A stretch of DNA of 64,000 bases, from contig OY998179.1 of NCBI GenBank assembly GCA_963921935.1, forward strand, positions 63,656,222 to 63,720,221. Direction: 5' to 3'. Source of the DNA: Galeruca laticollis. Taxonomy: Eukaryota; Arthropoda; Insecta; Coleoptera; Chrysomelidae. Below the pieces are notes generated by a model. It was not told where the DNA came from. It saw only the letters and a list, made by a program, of their open reading frames with translations, and made no database searches. Positions 34,573 through 47,647 of this stretch are shown here, in pieces. The first letter of the stretch is position 1. Each line of letters opens with the position of its first letter. The translations under genes and the position numbers were made by a program.

Positions 34573-37380
34573 GTAAGTATTGATAAGGACATCAGGTACA
34601 CTATTTCATAGTGATTGATCTATTCCTATGGTGGAGGGATTTTTTTCATTCCTTCAGTTTCATAACGCATAGATCTCTTTATAATTGAATGCTTAGTTAG
34701 CACCAATGTTAGAATATCGCCTTTTTTCAAATGTTTACGCATGTGAAAACTTGTACTGGTGGCATAACACTGAAATATACCTGGAGCTTATTTTCCTTAC
34801 GTGTTAGTTAGTTTCTAATTAGGATGAAAGCACCATTGAAGAAACAGTTAAGGGATTTTTTATTTTCACTGTTTCTTTTTGTGGCATGTAAATAAAAATA
34901 TATTTCTTCTTTTTCTAAGATGGCAGAGCTTTATTTATCTAGTTGTGAAACAAATACGATACCAGATCATTTTCTAAACAAGTTTTATATTAAAAAAATA
35001 CCAAAAAGCCTAGTAAAGAAACAGGGAATTTGGTAAAGGAATTTTAAGATTCCAATAACGAAACACATACGTTTCTGAAGTATTTAAGGCATTCTATTGT
35101 ACAAATAGGTATTCACTAAATCAATATAAACAATTTTGGTCCTGAAAAGACAAAATATAAAACTGAAAATGTAAAATAAAACATATATGGCATCAAATTC
35201 GCGGGAAATTAAGAAGTACTCATTTCTTAATAAATTCAAAAATATAGGTTTTTGTTTCTTCACTGGTTCAGTTTCTTCACTGGTGTGCTCATCCCATTAT
35301 GAAACTCCAGGAATACAAATTTTTTGGGGGAGTTACAGCGATAAATGGAATTTACCTAATTCCCTTGAAGCCGATGTCCTTGTTCTCTTATTTCCATATT
35401 CACTGCTGATTTGCCTTCAATGAACTGTTTTAGCTTTTACGGATGACGCAACGATACGAACAATTTATTTGGTGTTAAAGGACCTGAAATCTGAATAATT
35501 TTCCAAAATAGTTAGAGAACGAAAAATAAGAAGAAAATTGTGGAATTTTTTTCCTGTCCATTGACTACGCAAGTAGACCTCATATAATTATTGAAGAATT
35601 ACGTTACTGTATCATCGTGGTACATACACACATCTAATTTTTTGAAAGTCAGTTGAAAATGTACTTACTTACCTATTGAGGATTAGGATACAGCTTTCAT
35701 GGAAAATTTGCAATGATAGTAGTTGTTATCAAATAACAGTTTTAACAACTTTGGGTTCATAAACTGGAAAAAAGTTTCACAAAGTAGGTGTTATCAAACA
35801 AATTATTTTCCATTTTCACTCAGTGCAGATTTGATTGGAACTTAGTTGACATCTTAAAAGTCAGTCATATTTTGAGTACTGAGAATTTATTACAACTGAA
35901 ATATTGAGAACACCATAATGCTGATTGGCCACTCTCATTTTTTATCCCCTCTCATTTTTTTGTTTGGTTAAGTGGAAACCTATTATCAAAGATCGTCGCA
36001 AGCTTCTGGATCCGTTGGTGACGTTCATACTGAGCACACTAGTTACTAGCAGTACTGCAACACTCACAATTACTCTGTCTGACACGCTTTTCGATAACCA
36101 ACTTATCGTCTTCAGTACTAAACTTGACTGCTTGCAAACTAATCAAATTTACAATAAATAAATTGGATCTATTTCCCATAATTATATTCAGTAATCACTT
36201 GAGATTAACAGGACGAAAACCTGAAATTTAGAATTGACATATAATAATAATGAGACCTATTCTAATATAGTGGTAGACTGTAGATACTGAAATTAAGGGA
36301 ATACTGACTAATAGAATACTGCGGTAATTAATTTGACGAAATACTCAGTAACGAAAAACGATAGTGGAATATTATACGATGCATTTATTTATTTCAATCT
36401 CATTCACAGACAAATGGAAATTGGTGATGCTTGAATGAAAAAATATTGAATATCTTCTGATTCTTTTTTCCTTATTGGAAGCATATAAATAGTTTGTAGC
36501 CACTTATTATTATTGATTCCACTCAATAGCAAATGGAACGTCAATAAAACTAATGAAATAAAGACCTCATTTTTATTTAATGAGAAGTATGCTATTTGAA
36601 TATCTGAATGGGTGCCTATTTCCTTTTCCGCAGTTTATCTCTTAGTTGGAGAGCGATTTATTCGCAATTTATTTGATATTTTTTCAACAATTAATTATTC
36701 ATTAGCTTTTGCTTAATAGTTACACTTATATCTTGATGATTGATGTATATTTTCTCATTTTATTTTACATTGAGGATTCAATGAGTCTATTTTGATTATT
36801 ATGTCAAATCTTTGGAAAATTGGAATCTTACGTTGCCAATTATGTCAAATTTTTTGTGCCAAATATAGTGCATACGATGTTTATTGAGTCAGAACTCGAA
36901 AGACGGCGCATGTCACTTTCTTTGTATAAAATAGACCTGATAAGTTGAATATAACATTAGCTCAGCTTCTAGTTGATTTAACGTACTTCTTCGACATTTA
37001 ATTGTCAAAATCATATAATGTTTGTTCACTTGAAGTACACAAGTGTAGAAGTAGATAAAAGTCATACAAACGTGCTGAACAAACAAACAGAAGAATGACC
37101 ACAAAAGCAAGCCTGCATGTGGTAAATCACACTTTAGTCCCTTCACATACTCTGCCGGGTAACATTAAAATGAAATAAAAACTCACACAATCTACCAATT
37201 TACAAAAATATATACATCGAAATATGATCCAATTTCCAAGCAATTAGGTATCAATTGTTTTGAAAATTTATTATTGACAAAACAGTGTCCCTTCTGAGTG
37301 AATGAATAAACTTTTTCAAATTATTTTTAAACAACTTAAAATTTGAATTTATATTTCTTATTTGAAGAGGTACATAGTTA
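34573..37380. other. Intron stretch, nothing recognised
   Basis: AT-rich, with a short direct repeat (GTTTCTTCACTGGT twice, near 35255-35285). No coding or RNA signature. Confidence 0.5.
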
Positions 37381-37382
37381 TA

Positions 37383-39170
37383 TTATACTTTGACACGAAT
37401 ATAATCTACGCTACGTTGACCAATAGTCAAGCGCGGGTTTGTTATTTGTACTCTGCCATCGTTCTTAGTATGAGCTGAATATTTATGTCCAATTATTTTC
37501 ATTATATTTATATTTTTGTGAAAACATGACGGTCGTTTATAAAAGTATAATCTTTTAGGATCCATAATCTTACATTCGCCAAACAATAGTTCACTAGAAT
37601 ATAACTTGGGCTTTCCATAAATAATTTTAATAATATACTTCTGCAATATTTTCTTCCTTAAATGACAGAACACCACCCTATCCAAGAAGACTGTATGAAA
37701 TTCTTGATTCAACCAATGTATTATGAAGTACTTTCAATTGTTTTAAATCAAAATATCTTTTTAGGGATGTAAATTTTAATATGAGAATCCTTAATATTTT
37801 TATGACTTCCTTACTGTGGTCTTGCCATCTTAAGTGTTGATGAATAATAATCCCAAGATATTTTATGTTATCTTTTGAGGATATGCTAACAGTTTGGCCA
37901 TTGGAAGTTACGTTGAATTGGTCAAATGCTGGGAGTTCCAAAGAATTAGGAGCAAAGGGCAAGAAAACAGTTTTACTGTAATTTGTTGATAACTTTTTAA
38001 TTTAACCAATAAAATGTCTGAGAGAGGTCGCCTTATAAAAAATGACGGTATAACCCGCATAACTAATTATTTTTCCGACAGATTTGATAGAAAATGAGTT
38101 ATTTATGTACATAGTGAAAAATATCTGTCCCAAGACTGTTCCTTGAGGAACTCAACATTCAACATACTGTGGTTCACAAATATAGTTCCCAATTTTAACG
38201 TATTGTGGTCTTTTATTCAAATATCACTGGATACATTTTAGAGGAATACCTCTAAAACCCAAATTGTTCATAAATTTTAGCAACTATTGATGATTATCAT
38301 CGTCAAACGCTTTGGCCAAATACACGAAAACACTAATATAATAAATATTTATTCTATCTAGCGAGCAATATGTTCCTGATATTAGTGTCTAAATAGTGTC
38401 TTTTGTACATTTTCCTTCTGTGAAACGAGATGGATTATTGTTTAAAAATTTTTAGAATAATTTCTTATACCTTAATAATTTCTCGACTATTTTGGCCAGA
38501 TTAGTGATTACAGAAAAGATCTTATGATCTCCGATCTCATATATAGGACAAATTCTTTGCTCGAAAATATTATTAATTAGGTAAATAATAGGAGCCGATA
38601 TTTCTTTAGAAGCAGACTTTAAGATTTCTGCTGATATACCATATTTCCCTGTGTCTCTTTTTTTTTAATGTTTGTATAATGTCCATAACCTCGTTTTCAT
38701 TCGTAGGATATAATGAAAATGTGTGAGGGATACTTGGCCCGTCATCAGTGATTTCTGAAGATGGTGTTAATTTGCTGTTTAGAACTCTACCAACATTAAT
38801 GAAGTATGTGTTAAATGCGTTGGCAATATCGAGTTAATTTTTGAGTATTTTATTTTCCCTGGTAATTATTTGTTCAAGAGTTAAGCTTACGTTTTTTTAT
38901 TTGTTAAAGAATTTATTATGTTCCACATTTCTTTATTTGTAATTGTTTTTTACATTTTATTTTTATAATAATCTTGTTTAGATTTTTTCAATAATGTGTC
39001 CAAATAATTTCTGTGATTTGGGTACTGAACTTTTAAATTGTTTTCATTTGGAAATCTTCTGTATTCTTTAGACAAAAAAATCCCATCATTTATAGAAGTT
39101 AGTAATCCATTTGTAATGCATTCATCCATTCCTTTTTTTTAATTTATGAATTGGAAAGAAATCGAAAGAA
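37383..39170 (-). pseudogene. CR1/Jockey-superfamily non-LTR retrotransposon ORF2
   Basis: Minus-strand order: pre-RT linker NHRNYLDTLLKKSKQDYYKN (about 39030-38970); GKYGISAEILKSASKEIS (about 38655-38600); VFVYLAKAFDD (about 38330-38300); VPQGTVLGQIFF (about 38145-38110); a mutated catalytic box YAGY in place of YADD (about 38060); DNIKYLGIIIHQHLRWQDH (37875-37820); and the C-terminal IGQRSVDYIRVKV ending at 37383. Stops and frameshifts are scattered and the catalytic Asp pair is lost. It has the same layout as the fragment at 22290-22890. The endonuclease domain was not found. Confidence 0.82.
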
Positions 39171-39705
39171 AGCTATGGCTACGAATAATAAAACTGGGGA
39201 ATATAATTCACAGTCAACTAATATAACATTTACTGGCTACAAATAGTTCAAGACGATTGAAAATTGTCTTGTCACTGCTACATATTCATTTCTATCTAAT
39301 GAAAAGATTCTCATGAAGTATCGATTTACAAGGTATGAAAAATTACAAAACGAGCTTCAGATCAGTTTTTGAATATGTTTCCAAATCCGTAGAATACTCG
39401 CAGAATTGCATAGAAACGAACCGCAAAATTACACAAAAAATTAAGTTTGAATATTTCTGAATGCAATTAAAAAAAAAGAGGAGAAAAAAAAGGAAAGAGA
39501 ATAAATAAGTTATTATTATTAAAAATGGCTTATCGTTTACAAATTCGATCGCCTGAAATCGACACTTTACTTTAAGTCTGCCAAATATCTCTGGATCTCA
39601 AAAACTTGCAAAGGAACTGTTTAATTCAATTTAAGCTGCGTAAAAACCTTCCCAGTCAAAAAATTTTCATTAGTTGCAGTCCATGACTGGATAACCGATT
39701 AACAG

Positions 39706-41785
39706 CATAGGCGCAAGTAGCATAAGATTTTTTTGGGGGGGGGGGGCTGAAGCCCCAACTAGAAGGGAGGTCATCGCAGGTGCCCCGCTGAAAGTGCACT
39801 GCCAGTAACAAAAAACGTTTGTTTGCTCCTGCGGGCGGCTGCTCTGACCTGCAAAGAAAGAATTTCTGGACCACGCCCAACTTTTGCCAAAATTTAACAT
39901 TAATTTATACTAAATACTATGCCCATCCCCGCAGGTATTTTTTTATTCAGGGAAATTTTTAATTTTATAAAATCACTATTTTGTTCTAGGTAAACGATTA
40001 ATGAAAATTATATTGATACTTTTACTAAAAATATTTTATTCAAAAATAAAGCTATAATTTGAAGGTAAACATTAAAATAAAAAATTTATAGGTTTTAACA
40101 AATATACCTAACCTAATTCAAATTAATTTTGCGTTCTTCTTTGGCAAAAACATCCACCACCTTATCCAAATCGATGTCGTAATCTCTTTCAATAAATAAT
40201 ACAGCCAAGTCTGAAAATCGACTTTGCCCCATGGTGGATCTTAAATAGGTAACAACTCTGCGCATTATAGAAAATGATCGTTCACAGGTAGCTGAGGACA
40301 CTGGTAGTATAATCGCTGCTTGAAATAATTTATAAAAGTTAGGGTAGGTTTCTCTAGACAGTACATTTTTTACTGTTTCAGATGTAATCTGCGTATTTGA
40401 CATTTTTAAAACATTTTTCAGTATTAACATTTCTGCTTTTAATATACCTCTATCAATTTTTAGAATGTCATAATAATGATTAATAAAATCAGTTGAACCC
40501 TCGTATTCCAGAATAAAGAAATTATCAATCGATTCGGCCAATTTTAAACTTTATTCAGAAAATGCTTTTTTAAAAAACCAACAACACTATCTAATATTCT
40601 ATAAAATACAGTCGACCTCCAATATTTCAACTCCAAAACTGGTACATCACCAGAATTCTCCAATGCTCCCACCGTTGAATCCGTCACAAAATCTTTTAAC
40701 TCGGAAGAAAGTTTTTTTTTGATGTTTGTGGTTCCAACGATATGTCATGTTTTTCAGAAAATTTTTCAATAGAAGTATGGAGGTTACCATGATAGGTTTC
40801 TGACCTCGTGTTTTCTAAAGAAGATATAACACCCTTTATTACGTTTGAGGCCTTACCAAGAGTTGCTTCTTTTTCCTGGAGTTTTTTCGATAAAATGTTT
40901 ATTACATTCAGAATTTCCTCCAAAACAAAAAGGGTCACCAAAAATGATGCTTCCTTAATATTTTTTAGTATACCAAGCGCAGTTACTGATCGAACATCTT
41001 TCTTACCCAATATTCCATTTTCCAGGGTCTTTACAGTTGCATCATATCCAAGCTTGACTGCGTTGCAACTTTTGTACCTACAATGCCGTCTTGTATCTGA
41101 TAACTGATTTATTTCGCTAGGCTAAATTTCCAGTTTGAGGAGGATTTATTTGTATTCAGCATGGTGAATTGGATTAGAAAAATGTCCGTGTAATGCTTCC
41201 AATGTATTAAAAAATATTGCAACAGAGTGTATATTTGTACAAGCATCTATTAGCGCTAAGTTTAGTTTGTGAGCTAAGCAATGAGTGTATATGGTACTGG
41301 CATACTTTTCTTTAATCTTTGCTTGACGGCCCCCAATATGACCAGACATAACGGCAGCACCATCAAAGACTGGCCTATCAATAAAAGGTTAAAAATTTGA
41401 AGTTCTTCCAATTATTCTGTAATTGAAACAAAAAGATCGGAAGCTGTTCTTTGTGTCGAACAATAAATAAATTTTAAAAATCTCTCTTTAATTTCTAGCC
41501 CCTCTGCGCATCTATCGCATAGTGATAATTGTTCCATATTAAAGCTACGTGCTTCATCGCATATTATTGCGTACATTCCACAAGCTTAAATTTCATTTAT
41601 TATTTTTCCTAACGTTTGATCTGTTGTTGTATTTTGTTTTGCCTCTATTAATTGTAATTTTTTAAACTTTTGCATCATGTATTTTTAATTTCTTATATAG
41701 GTACTTTTGGGGGTTGGCCGGTTAGGGGGGCTTTGCGGCTCTTTAGAGGGGCTTAGCCCCCAGCCCCCTTCTAGTTGCGCCTATG
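39706..41785 (-). mobile_element. hAT-superfamily element with TIRs and 8-bp target duplication
   Basis: The left end CATAGGCGCAAGTAG (39706-39720) and right end CTAGTTGCGCCTATG (41771-41785) are inverted repeats with one mismatch. ATTAACAG (39698-39705) and ATTACCAG (41786-41793) flank them, an 8-bp duplication with one mismatch, as hAT elements make. Subterminal sequences on both sides are GC-rich (a 13-base G run near 39731, GGGGCTTAGCCCC near 41750). The transposase inside lacks its N-terminus, so this is a defective copy of about 2.1 kb. Confidence 0.88.
40113..41680 (-). pseudogene. hAT (ZMYM1-like) transposase, broken, N-terminus missing
   Basis: Minus-strand pieces: AIICDEARSFNMEQLSLCDR and ERFLKFIYCS (41570-41450), resembling the DUF4371-type region of ZMYM1-like transposases; GHIGGRQAKIKEKYASTIY and THCLAHKLNLALIDA (41340-41240); a charged helical region (41010-40696); and the C-terminal dimerisation domain with ILPVSSATCERSFSIMRRV (40300-40250). 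The TTF-type zinc finger and the first catalytic Asp region are absent. The pieces are separated by frameshifts. The family is secure. Confidence 0.85.
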
Positions 41786-41793
41786 ATTACCAG

Positions 41794-43719
41794 CACAATT
41801 CATTGCTTTTATTGGAGTCAGTGTGGTTATTTTATTATACGTTTCAATAAGATTCACCGCCGTTTATTGTAAATAAATGAAAACACTCACAATTTTACCT
41901 ATCTTTTCACATGCTATGCGAGTTAGCTATGTCAAACTCGACTGATACGGGCATAAGAAATTTTACCAATCAAACTGTTTACACACTGAAATTTCTTAAT
42001 TCCATATTAAATAATATGATTCCATATCAAAATGTATGCATCAACGCAGGTTCCGGTCGCCCCTGTAATTCCTTTAATTTGATTTAAGTATCCAAAACCG
42101 AAATCGAACAGAATAATATATCAAACATAAATTTGAGGCTATGTACAAATTCAATAACTCCCAAAGACTAAAGTATAGACTACAAAAGAGAAAACTTCTA
42201 TGGAAGAACAGTCATAATATTATTTTGAGTCATTCATGTTATATATTATTAATTAATAATAAGTTTATAAACTTCAAGCACCTGGATTAGACGTGCTTCT
42301 GTTGAATTCAGATATTTGCATGTCGTTTATTTTCATTTTTGCATGTATTAGCATATAGTTATGGTATTGTAGATTATGTTGCTTATTGTACTTACATCAT
42401 CTGGCATTGGGCTTTTCAATTAACAAGATACTATCACATTAGTTATTAACAATACCATTTCCCCCCAATTCATTTGTTAGTTCTCATGTAGTTACTTTGT
42501 TTCTGTTCAAATTTATCGTTGCAAACAGCGGCTACTAATAATATATGATCTTGGAAGTTCATTCTCTAATGAAATTGTATCTGTTTGATTGTTTGGTTTT
42601 TCCACGCCATTGACATCAAGTTCAAATAAATTTACATAATTTAGCAAAGATATTGCGCTAGTCTGTGAAAGGTTTTAAAAATCTGAAAGAATTTATCCGT
42701 GTTGATTTACAGCAGAATCCAAATTATTCATAGTACCTATACTATAATTACCATCCGCAAAAATGAAACAGTCACACGAGTTTCACTATTCAGTAGGTAT
42801 ACATATATCGCAAAAGCCCAATTTCATTCTAGTATCAGTAAATACTCCATCTGTGCTTTTTTTCTTGTGCTGCATTACCTTCTCGGGAAATCTATTAAAA
42901 AAGTCTGCACTTCTCAGTTATTTTAGTAGTTCAACTTTCCTTAGCCAGTCTTATCGCACCTTCTTAAAATATTTGCGTTTTATTCCAATTTTCGGGGTAT
43001 TCTTCAAAGTATTTTTTGTGAGGCTGGCGAAAAGTTACAGTAATACCCTAATAAAAATAATAGTATTCTTTGATTCACACAATATATTGATAATCAGAAG
43101 GTGAAATTTCTGTACCAATAGATTACTCAAACAACATATAATACAAGTACATTTTCTGGAATTCCCAATTTCATGGATTGCGTTTTCAGCGTTGACCTTC
43201 ACTTTTAAGGCGATTCTATTTTTAAATGCTCCAGATACAAGCAGCTACAACATTTTCTGTATTTTCCGTGTATGGATTCATCGGTTCAAAGTTTAAAACT
43301 AGTTTACCAATTTATGTTGTTGGTTCAGTAAATGAATTTCTCATTGAATTCCAGAAATAACTTTGAAGGATTTGACATCAAAATCTCAAGAAAAATGAAT
43401 TCTGATATGATATAATTTTTAATGAAATACCATAGAATATCAACGAGTGTAATTCTAACAAAAAACATTCAATGTTAATCTAAAACATTGGTAAATGAAA
43501 AACTTGAAATTCAAGGTTATTAAAATATGAAAAGTTACATATTAACAAATGAATTGCAGAGCTTCATTCGAAAGGCGTTAAATTTATTAATGGAAACACC
43601 AAATCCTCATTTGGTTCAATTTACATTTTAATTTTAAGCATGATTTTGGTTTATTTGTTTATTTTTTTATTTTGTTTGTTTTTTTTGCTAATTTGGTTTT
43701 TTGTTATTGCATGCTGTAG
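41794..43719. other. Intron stretch before the Pax exon at 43720
   Basis: No element recognised. It ends with a T-rich tract and GCTGTAG acceptor (43713-43719). Confidence 0.55.
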
Positions 43720-43938
43720 CTGAAACTAGTTCTCCATACAGTGGCGTTGTCGGTCTGGGTGCTGCTGTAGATGGTTCATCACCTGGATTACCGCTCGCGT
43801 TACCCGCTGAACCAGGAAGTCAACCCGCGTCTCATACCGGATCACCTGATCCAGCCGCCTTAACGGTGCTCCAGCCTTCCAATGGAGCATCTCAACATTA
43901 TACGACGATGTTGCCTAATTTTGGTTACTCGACCACAG
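43720..43938 (+). CDS. sv: Pax2/5/8 exon, 219 nt, Ser/Pro-rich regulatory region
   Basis: The acceptor GCTGTAG and two leading bases complete an Ala codon opened at 34572. 72 codons follow, then one base in phase 1 with donor G/GTAATT at 43939. It encodes SSPYSGVVGLGAAVDGSSPG and later HTGSPDPAALTVLQPSNGAS and YTTMLPNFGYSTT, the low-complexity transactivation region of Pax2/5/8. GC content is clearly above that of the intron. The open frame continues 47 codons past the donor into a Penelope-derived repeat, so retention of this intron would give a different C-terminus. Confidence 0.9.
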
Positions 43939-44032
43939 GTAATTTACCACTATTCGATATCGAATATCGGCAACGGCTCTACAACTTTCAACTCAGTTAT
44001 ACCAGTATTGTCGGTGCTGCAGCGATAACTTT

Positions 44033-44179
44033 AGATATTGATTTATCGAAACAATTGTCAATTTTTCAGAATTTTCAATAACTTTTATTATATTGTGGAA
44101 TTAACTAGAGACCGTGAGTTTCATTTAAAAACACTAATATGAGCATATTCCACGAAGTAAGGGTCGAGACAGTTAATTT
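44033..44179 (+). mobile_element. Truncated Penelope terminal repeat copy
   Basis: GATATTGATTTATCGAAACA onward follows the terminal block of the 6459/32190 family, through GAGTTTCATTTAAAAACAC, and continues with the extra tail CACGAAGTAAGG..CGAGACAGTTAATTT that is also present at 18070-18107. It begins within the hammerhead-like stem, so the core is incomplete. It lies 95 bases after the splice donor of the Pax exon at 43720. Confidence 0.85.
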
Positions 44180-44807
44180 CATGAAATATTAAATGTTTTA
44201 TTGGCCTTCTAATAACATCAATTCATGTTGTAAGGTAAAAATATTTACAAAAGGTTATCATTATTAATCTGTATGTCAACCAAAGACAAAGTATTTTTAC
44301 TGTTAATAATCTTAAAGATATTATTAAGTGGCATATACACTGTTGATATATTTGATAGTGTTGTTTTTATGTTTGCTCATAGCATTTGAAATATGAACTG
44401 CTCGTCGGTAACACAGAAATATTGAAGCCCGTGCCTTATCTGATACCATTTTCCACATCTTTCTGTCTCATCCGTTTCTTCATATCAATTATTAACTTTT
44501 GACTACTGCAAAGATTGTGAATAATTATCCCTATATTTGATCCAAAACAATACAACCCTTTTTAACGATGTATAGGGTTTTTTCCATTCTATTGTTCGGT
44601 ATTAACCTATGTGAATTGATTTCGTTTTTTGTCCTCCCCAGTTTTGAACGTCTAGTAATTTAACATTTCGGTACTTCCGTAACGATTTTCTTACCGATCA
44701 CTGCCGCATTACTGAGAGTCCGCACTCCAAAATGGGCCTCAACAATTTTGTTTTGTCACAATTTGGTTGTAAGTTGGTTGTTTTTATTGAAAGCATAAGT
44801 AGTACAT

Positions 44808-44950
44808 AAATAGTTATTTATTATACAAGGGAAAAAAGTATTAGATTTTAGCTCGAGGTTATGTTGTCTCCCGACGCAAAGCGGAGGGAGACAAAAAACC
44901 GAGAGCTAAAATCTAATATTATTCCCGTGTATAATAAACTATTTTTTCCT
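44808..44950. repeat. Imperfect palindrome (MITE-like hairpin)
   Basis: The left arm 44812-44860 (TTATTATACAAGGG..ATTAGATTTTAGCTCGAG) pairs with the right arm 44902-44946 (GAGAGCTAAAATCTAAT..CCCGTGTATAATAA). The loop is GC-rich (CTCCCGACGCAAAGCGGAGGGAG) and is itself a hairpin. No coding potential. Confidence 0.8.
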
Positions 44951-46199
44951 GTGACAGGAAATACGACGTTTAATAGTCAAAGAACATATTATTACAATAT
45001 ATTAAAGTCGGAATGTTATCGATATGAAATTTGAATTTTTAACTAGTAAGCTGTTGTAGTAATAGCGACAATTAGACCTGCGTTGCTAAGGAAAACGGTA
45101 AAGTAATCAAATATATGTCAATTTAATTCTGTGATTTGATTCAAAAATTGCGAACTCAGTGATTACTTAGTAGTTATTTTGGAAAATATAAAGTTAAAAA
45201 ATGTCTGATTCCGAGTTTTCTCTGAATCTGAAAAAAGTAATTTCGTGAAAAGTTGTATTTTGTTACCTGTCAACAGAGATAAAATGCCAAATTTTTCTCC
45301 TGTTACAGAATAAAATTATTTATTTCGAATAATTGATAACTTTTGTAAAACTCGGAACACATAAACCGTTTGAACACAAACCAAAAAAAAAGAATGCATA
45401 AATATTGTAAAACTAATTGAAAAATACATATCTATATTATTAACAAGTAATTTTTATCTAAATAGCAATCTGCACAGACGCAAGTAACATGTTCCAAACA
45501 AATAAACTTTCCACATGTTTTACATGAGAATCGTGTCGGTCTGTTTTTTTCTTTTGTCGCAGTATTCGCACCTACCTCTCTAGGGTGTCCCAAACATTTT
45601 ATGCTTCTTGGATTATTGACCTGTAATCCGCGATTACGGATGTGATCTTCTACTAGTTCCGAGGCAAGCATATGTTAAAATTTATTGTTTTTGCCTGGAT
45701 TTTGCAAAGAAAACAACACCATAGAATTAATTCCTGCAACGTTCAACAGATAATTATAAATCACCATCGGCTAACGTCTGGTATTACTGACGCAGTCATT
45801 AGCTGCACACATCTCATCTAGTGTGTCTACGCCACCATTGGTGCTGTTGTAGTCGATTATCATTTCGGGTTTTCCTGTGGATTAATCAATTCGGTCGTCG
45901 TGGTGCAGACATGAAACTAGCAGTACGTTTTTTTTCGCGATATATGAAATCAATGTCATGATGTTATCAAAGGCGAACGCATTTATCCCAACTGGCCTTT
46001 TAACTGGTTTCCAAAGTTCTAAGGGGATTTATCCTGCTCGTTCCCCAAAAAGTGAGCTTGTAATTCGAATATAAATTGCGTACTAACGGAATCCTAGTGA
46101 ACCAGTTATCACAGGTCAAGTTTCTTTTGGAATTTTTATTATTCAAAGAAAAAACCGCATCAACCACGAAGATTATTATTCTAAAAACCTTAGTAGCAA

Positions 46200-46420
46200 G
46201 TTAATCTCTCCTCACTATAGTCGGGACACTCCATGGTTATGTGTTTAACGTCCAGTTCTTCGTGACAGGAAACAAATCTTCTGGGGTTGTCTTTTATCAG
46301 TAGAAACTGGTGCGGGTATCTAGTGTGGCCAATCCTATATGGAGTTGGGAGGTCTTAGAATGTTTTTAGAGATATATCACTTCCGCTTCCAGACACTGAG
46401 ATGTTAGAGCCGCTTTCTAG
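46200..46420 (-). pseudogene. Non-LTR ORF2 C-terminal remnant
   Basis: The minus strand reads NPRRFVSCHEELDVKHITME then CPDYSEER (about 46290-46205), the Cys/His-containing end of Jockey-type ORF2 (C...DVEHIL.ECP.Y..ER). It follows directly after ORF1 because of the internal deletion. Confidence 0.7.
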
Positions 46421-46467
46421 TTCTCTGTTGAGCTGTTTTTCTTTATGTTCTTTTTCAATTTTGTGAT

Positions 46468-47647
46468 TCAGGTGAGTGCTGGAGATATCTTAGTAAGTAT
46501 AGCTAGGAGCGCGTGAACTTCCCCAGTATACCTGCGGGCTACACTGAGGGGGTCCGGGGAACCGAACGAGTTCTCCAGAAAACTAAGAATCTGACTATAG
46601 TCCAGTGAAAAATTATACGAATTGTCCTCTAAGAAATGTTTGGCAGGAGAAACCAGGAATTCAACGCACTGGATTTGTATTTGAGCCTTCGATTTCTTCT
46701 GAGCCTGAGAAATGGGAATTATGAAAGAAGACTCCAACTCTTCCGCTGGATTCTGAATCGGTGGACTGACCTCTGAATGAGGCCTCTTATGCGACGAGGT
46801 GTTCATTAAGGTGGAGATTTCTTGGCCTTGAGGGGCTAAATCTTCAATTGTGTTATCTTTGATACGGCTGATTATAGGTTCAGTAATATTCAAGGGAGTT
46901 TCTTGAGCTTGAGGAATTATATCTTCTACTGGTTGTTCTTGTAGAATGTCGGCTATAGGTTCAGTAACAGTCTCGTGACAACTAACAGAAATATGACCAT
47001 TCTTCTTACATTTGTAGCTCATGAGTTTATTTTCAGAAAAGAGAATACGGTATGGAGTATTATCATAGTTTACTAGAATCGATTCAGGTAAAGGAGAACT
47101 ATTATTGCTGTTAGGAGTAGGTTGTATGAAGACTTGTCTGCGGAAACTCAATATGTGGCTGTATTCGGGTTGTGAAATTCCAATCCGAAGAAATGTTATA
47201 GGTAACATCAGGGATAGTCCTAGATCTCTGAGACTCTGTTCTATAATGTTGTGAGGGATTGTTGGACATACGTTAGAAATGACTAATCGAGTAGATGGTG
47301 AGATCAAACGGCGAGCTTTGAGGATTTGACTGTTAACTTCAATTTCTCCTCCTTTATTTAGAAATGTGTCCACTATGGTTTGACTAGAGAGATAGATGCA
47401 TACTCTGTTGTTCGAAATTTTAGATGAGAAAATTATATCTTTGGTTCCAAGGGCGATGATGTATTCGTGGATTTTCACTTCTTCCATAGCGGGGAATATG
47501 ATGATTTGCTCCTTTGACGGGATATTTGGACGTTTGTACTAATGTAGAATAAGACGGAGTTGGGGGATTCAAAGAGTTTTCTTGATTTGATATATAATTT
47601 TGAGTACCCCTGTAGTCAGAGGTACTCGCCATGCCGGAGTTATTCAT
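46468..47647 (-). pseudogene. Non-LTR ORF1 protein, frameshifted
   Basis: Two overlapping open frames: MNNSGMASTSDYRGTQNY (47647-47420) and the 339-codon MEEVKIHEYIIALGTKD frame (47487-46468). The second has an RRM/Gag-like region with RRLISPSTRLVISNVCPTIP and a single Cys-His-Cys knuckle remnant, SYKCKKNGHISVSC. Its first Cys is replaced by Ser, whereas the family pattern is CX2CX4HX4C. Then comes a Pro/Glu/Ser-rich tail. This matches ORF1 of Jockey-type elements, an RNA-binding chaperone. A frameshift near 47480 separates the start from the body. Confidence 0.7.

Noticed and set aside
35255..35290. GTTTCTTCACTGGT direct repeat
   Set aside because: Two short copies only, without wider structure; probably replication slippage.
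40808..41107. + strand 99-codon open frame
   Set aside because: Antisense shadow of the hAT transposase frame at 40696-41010.
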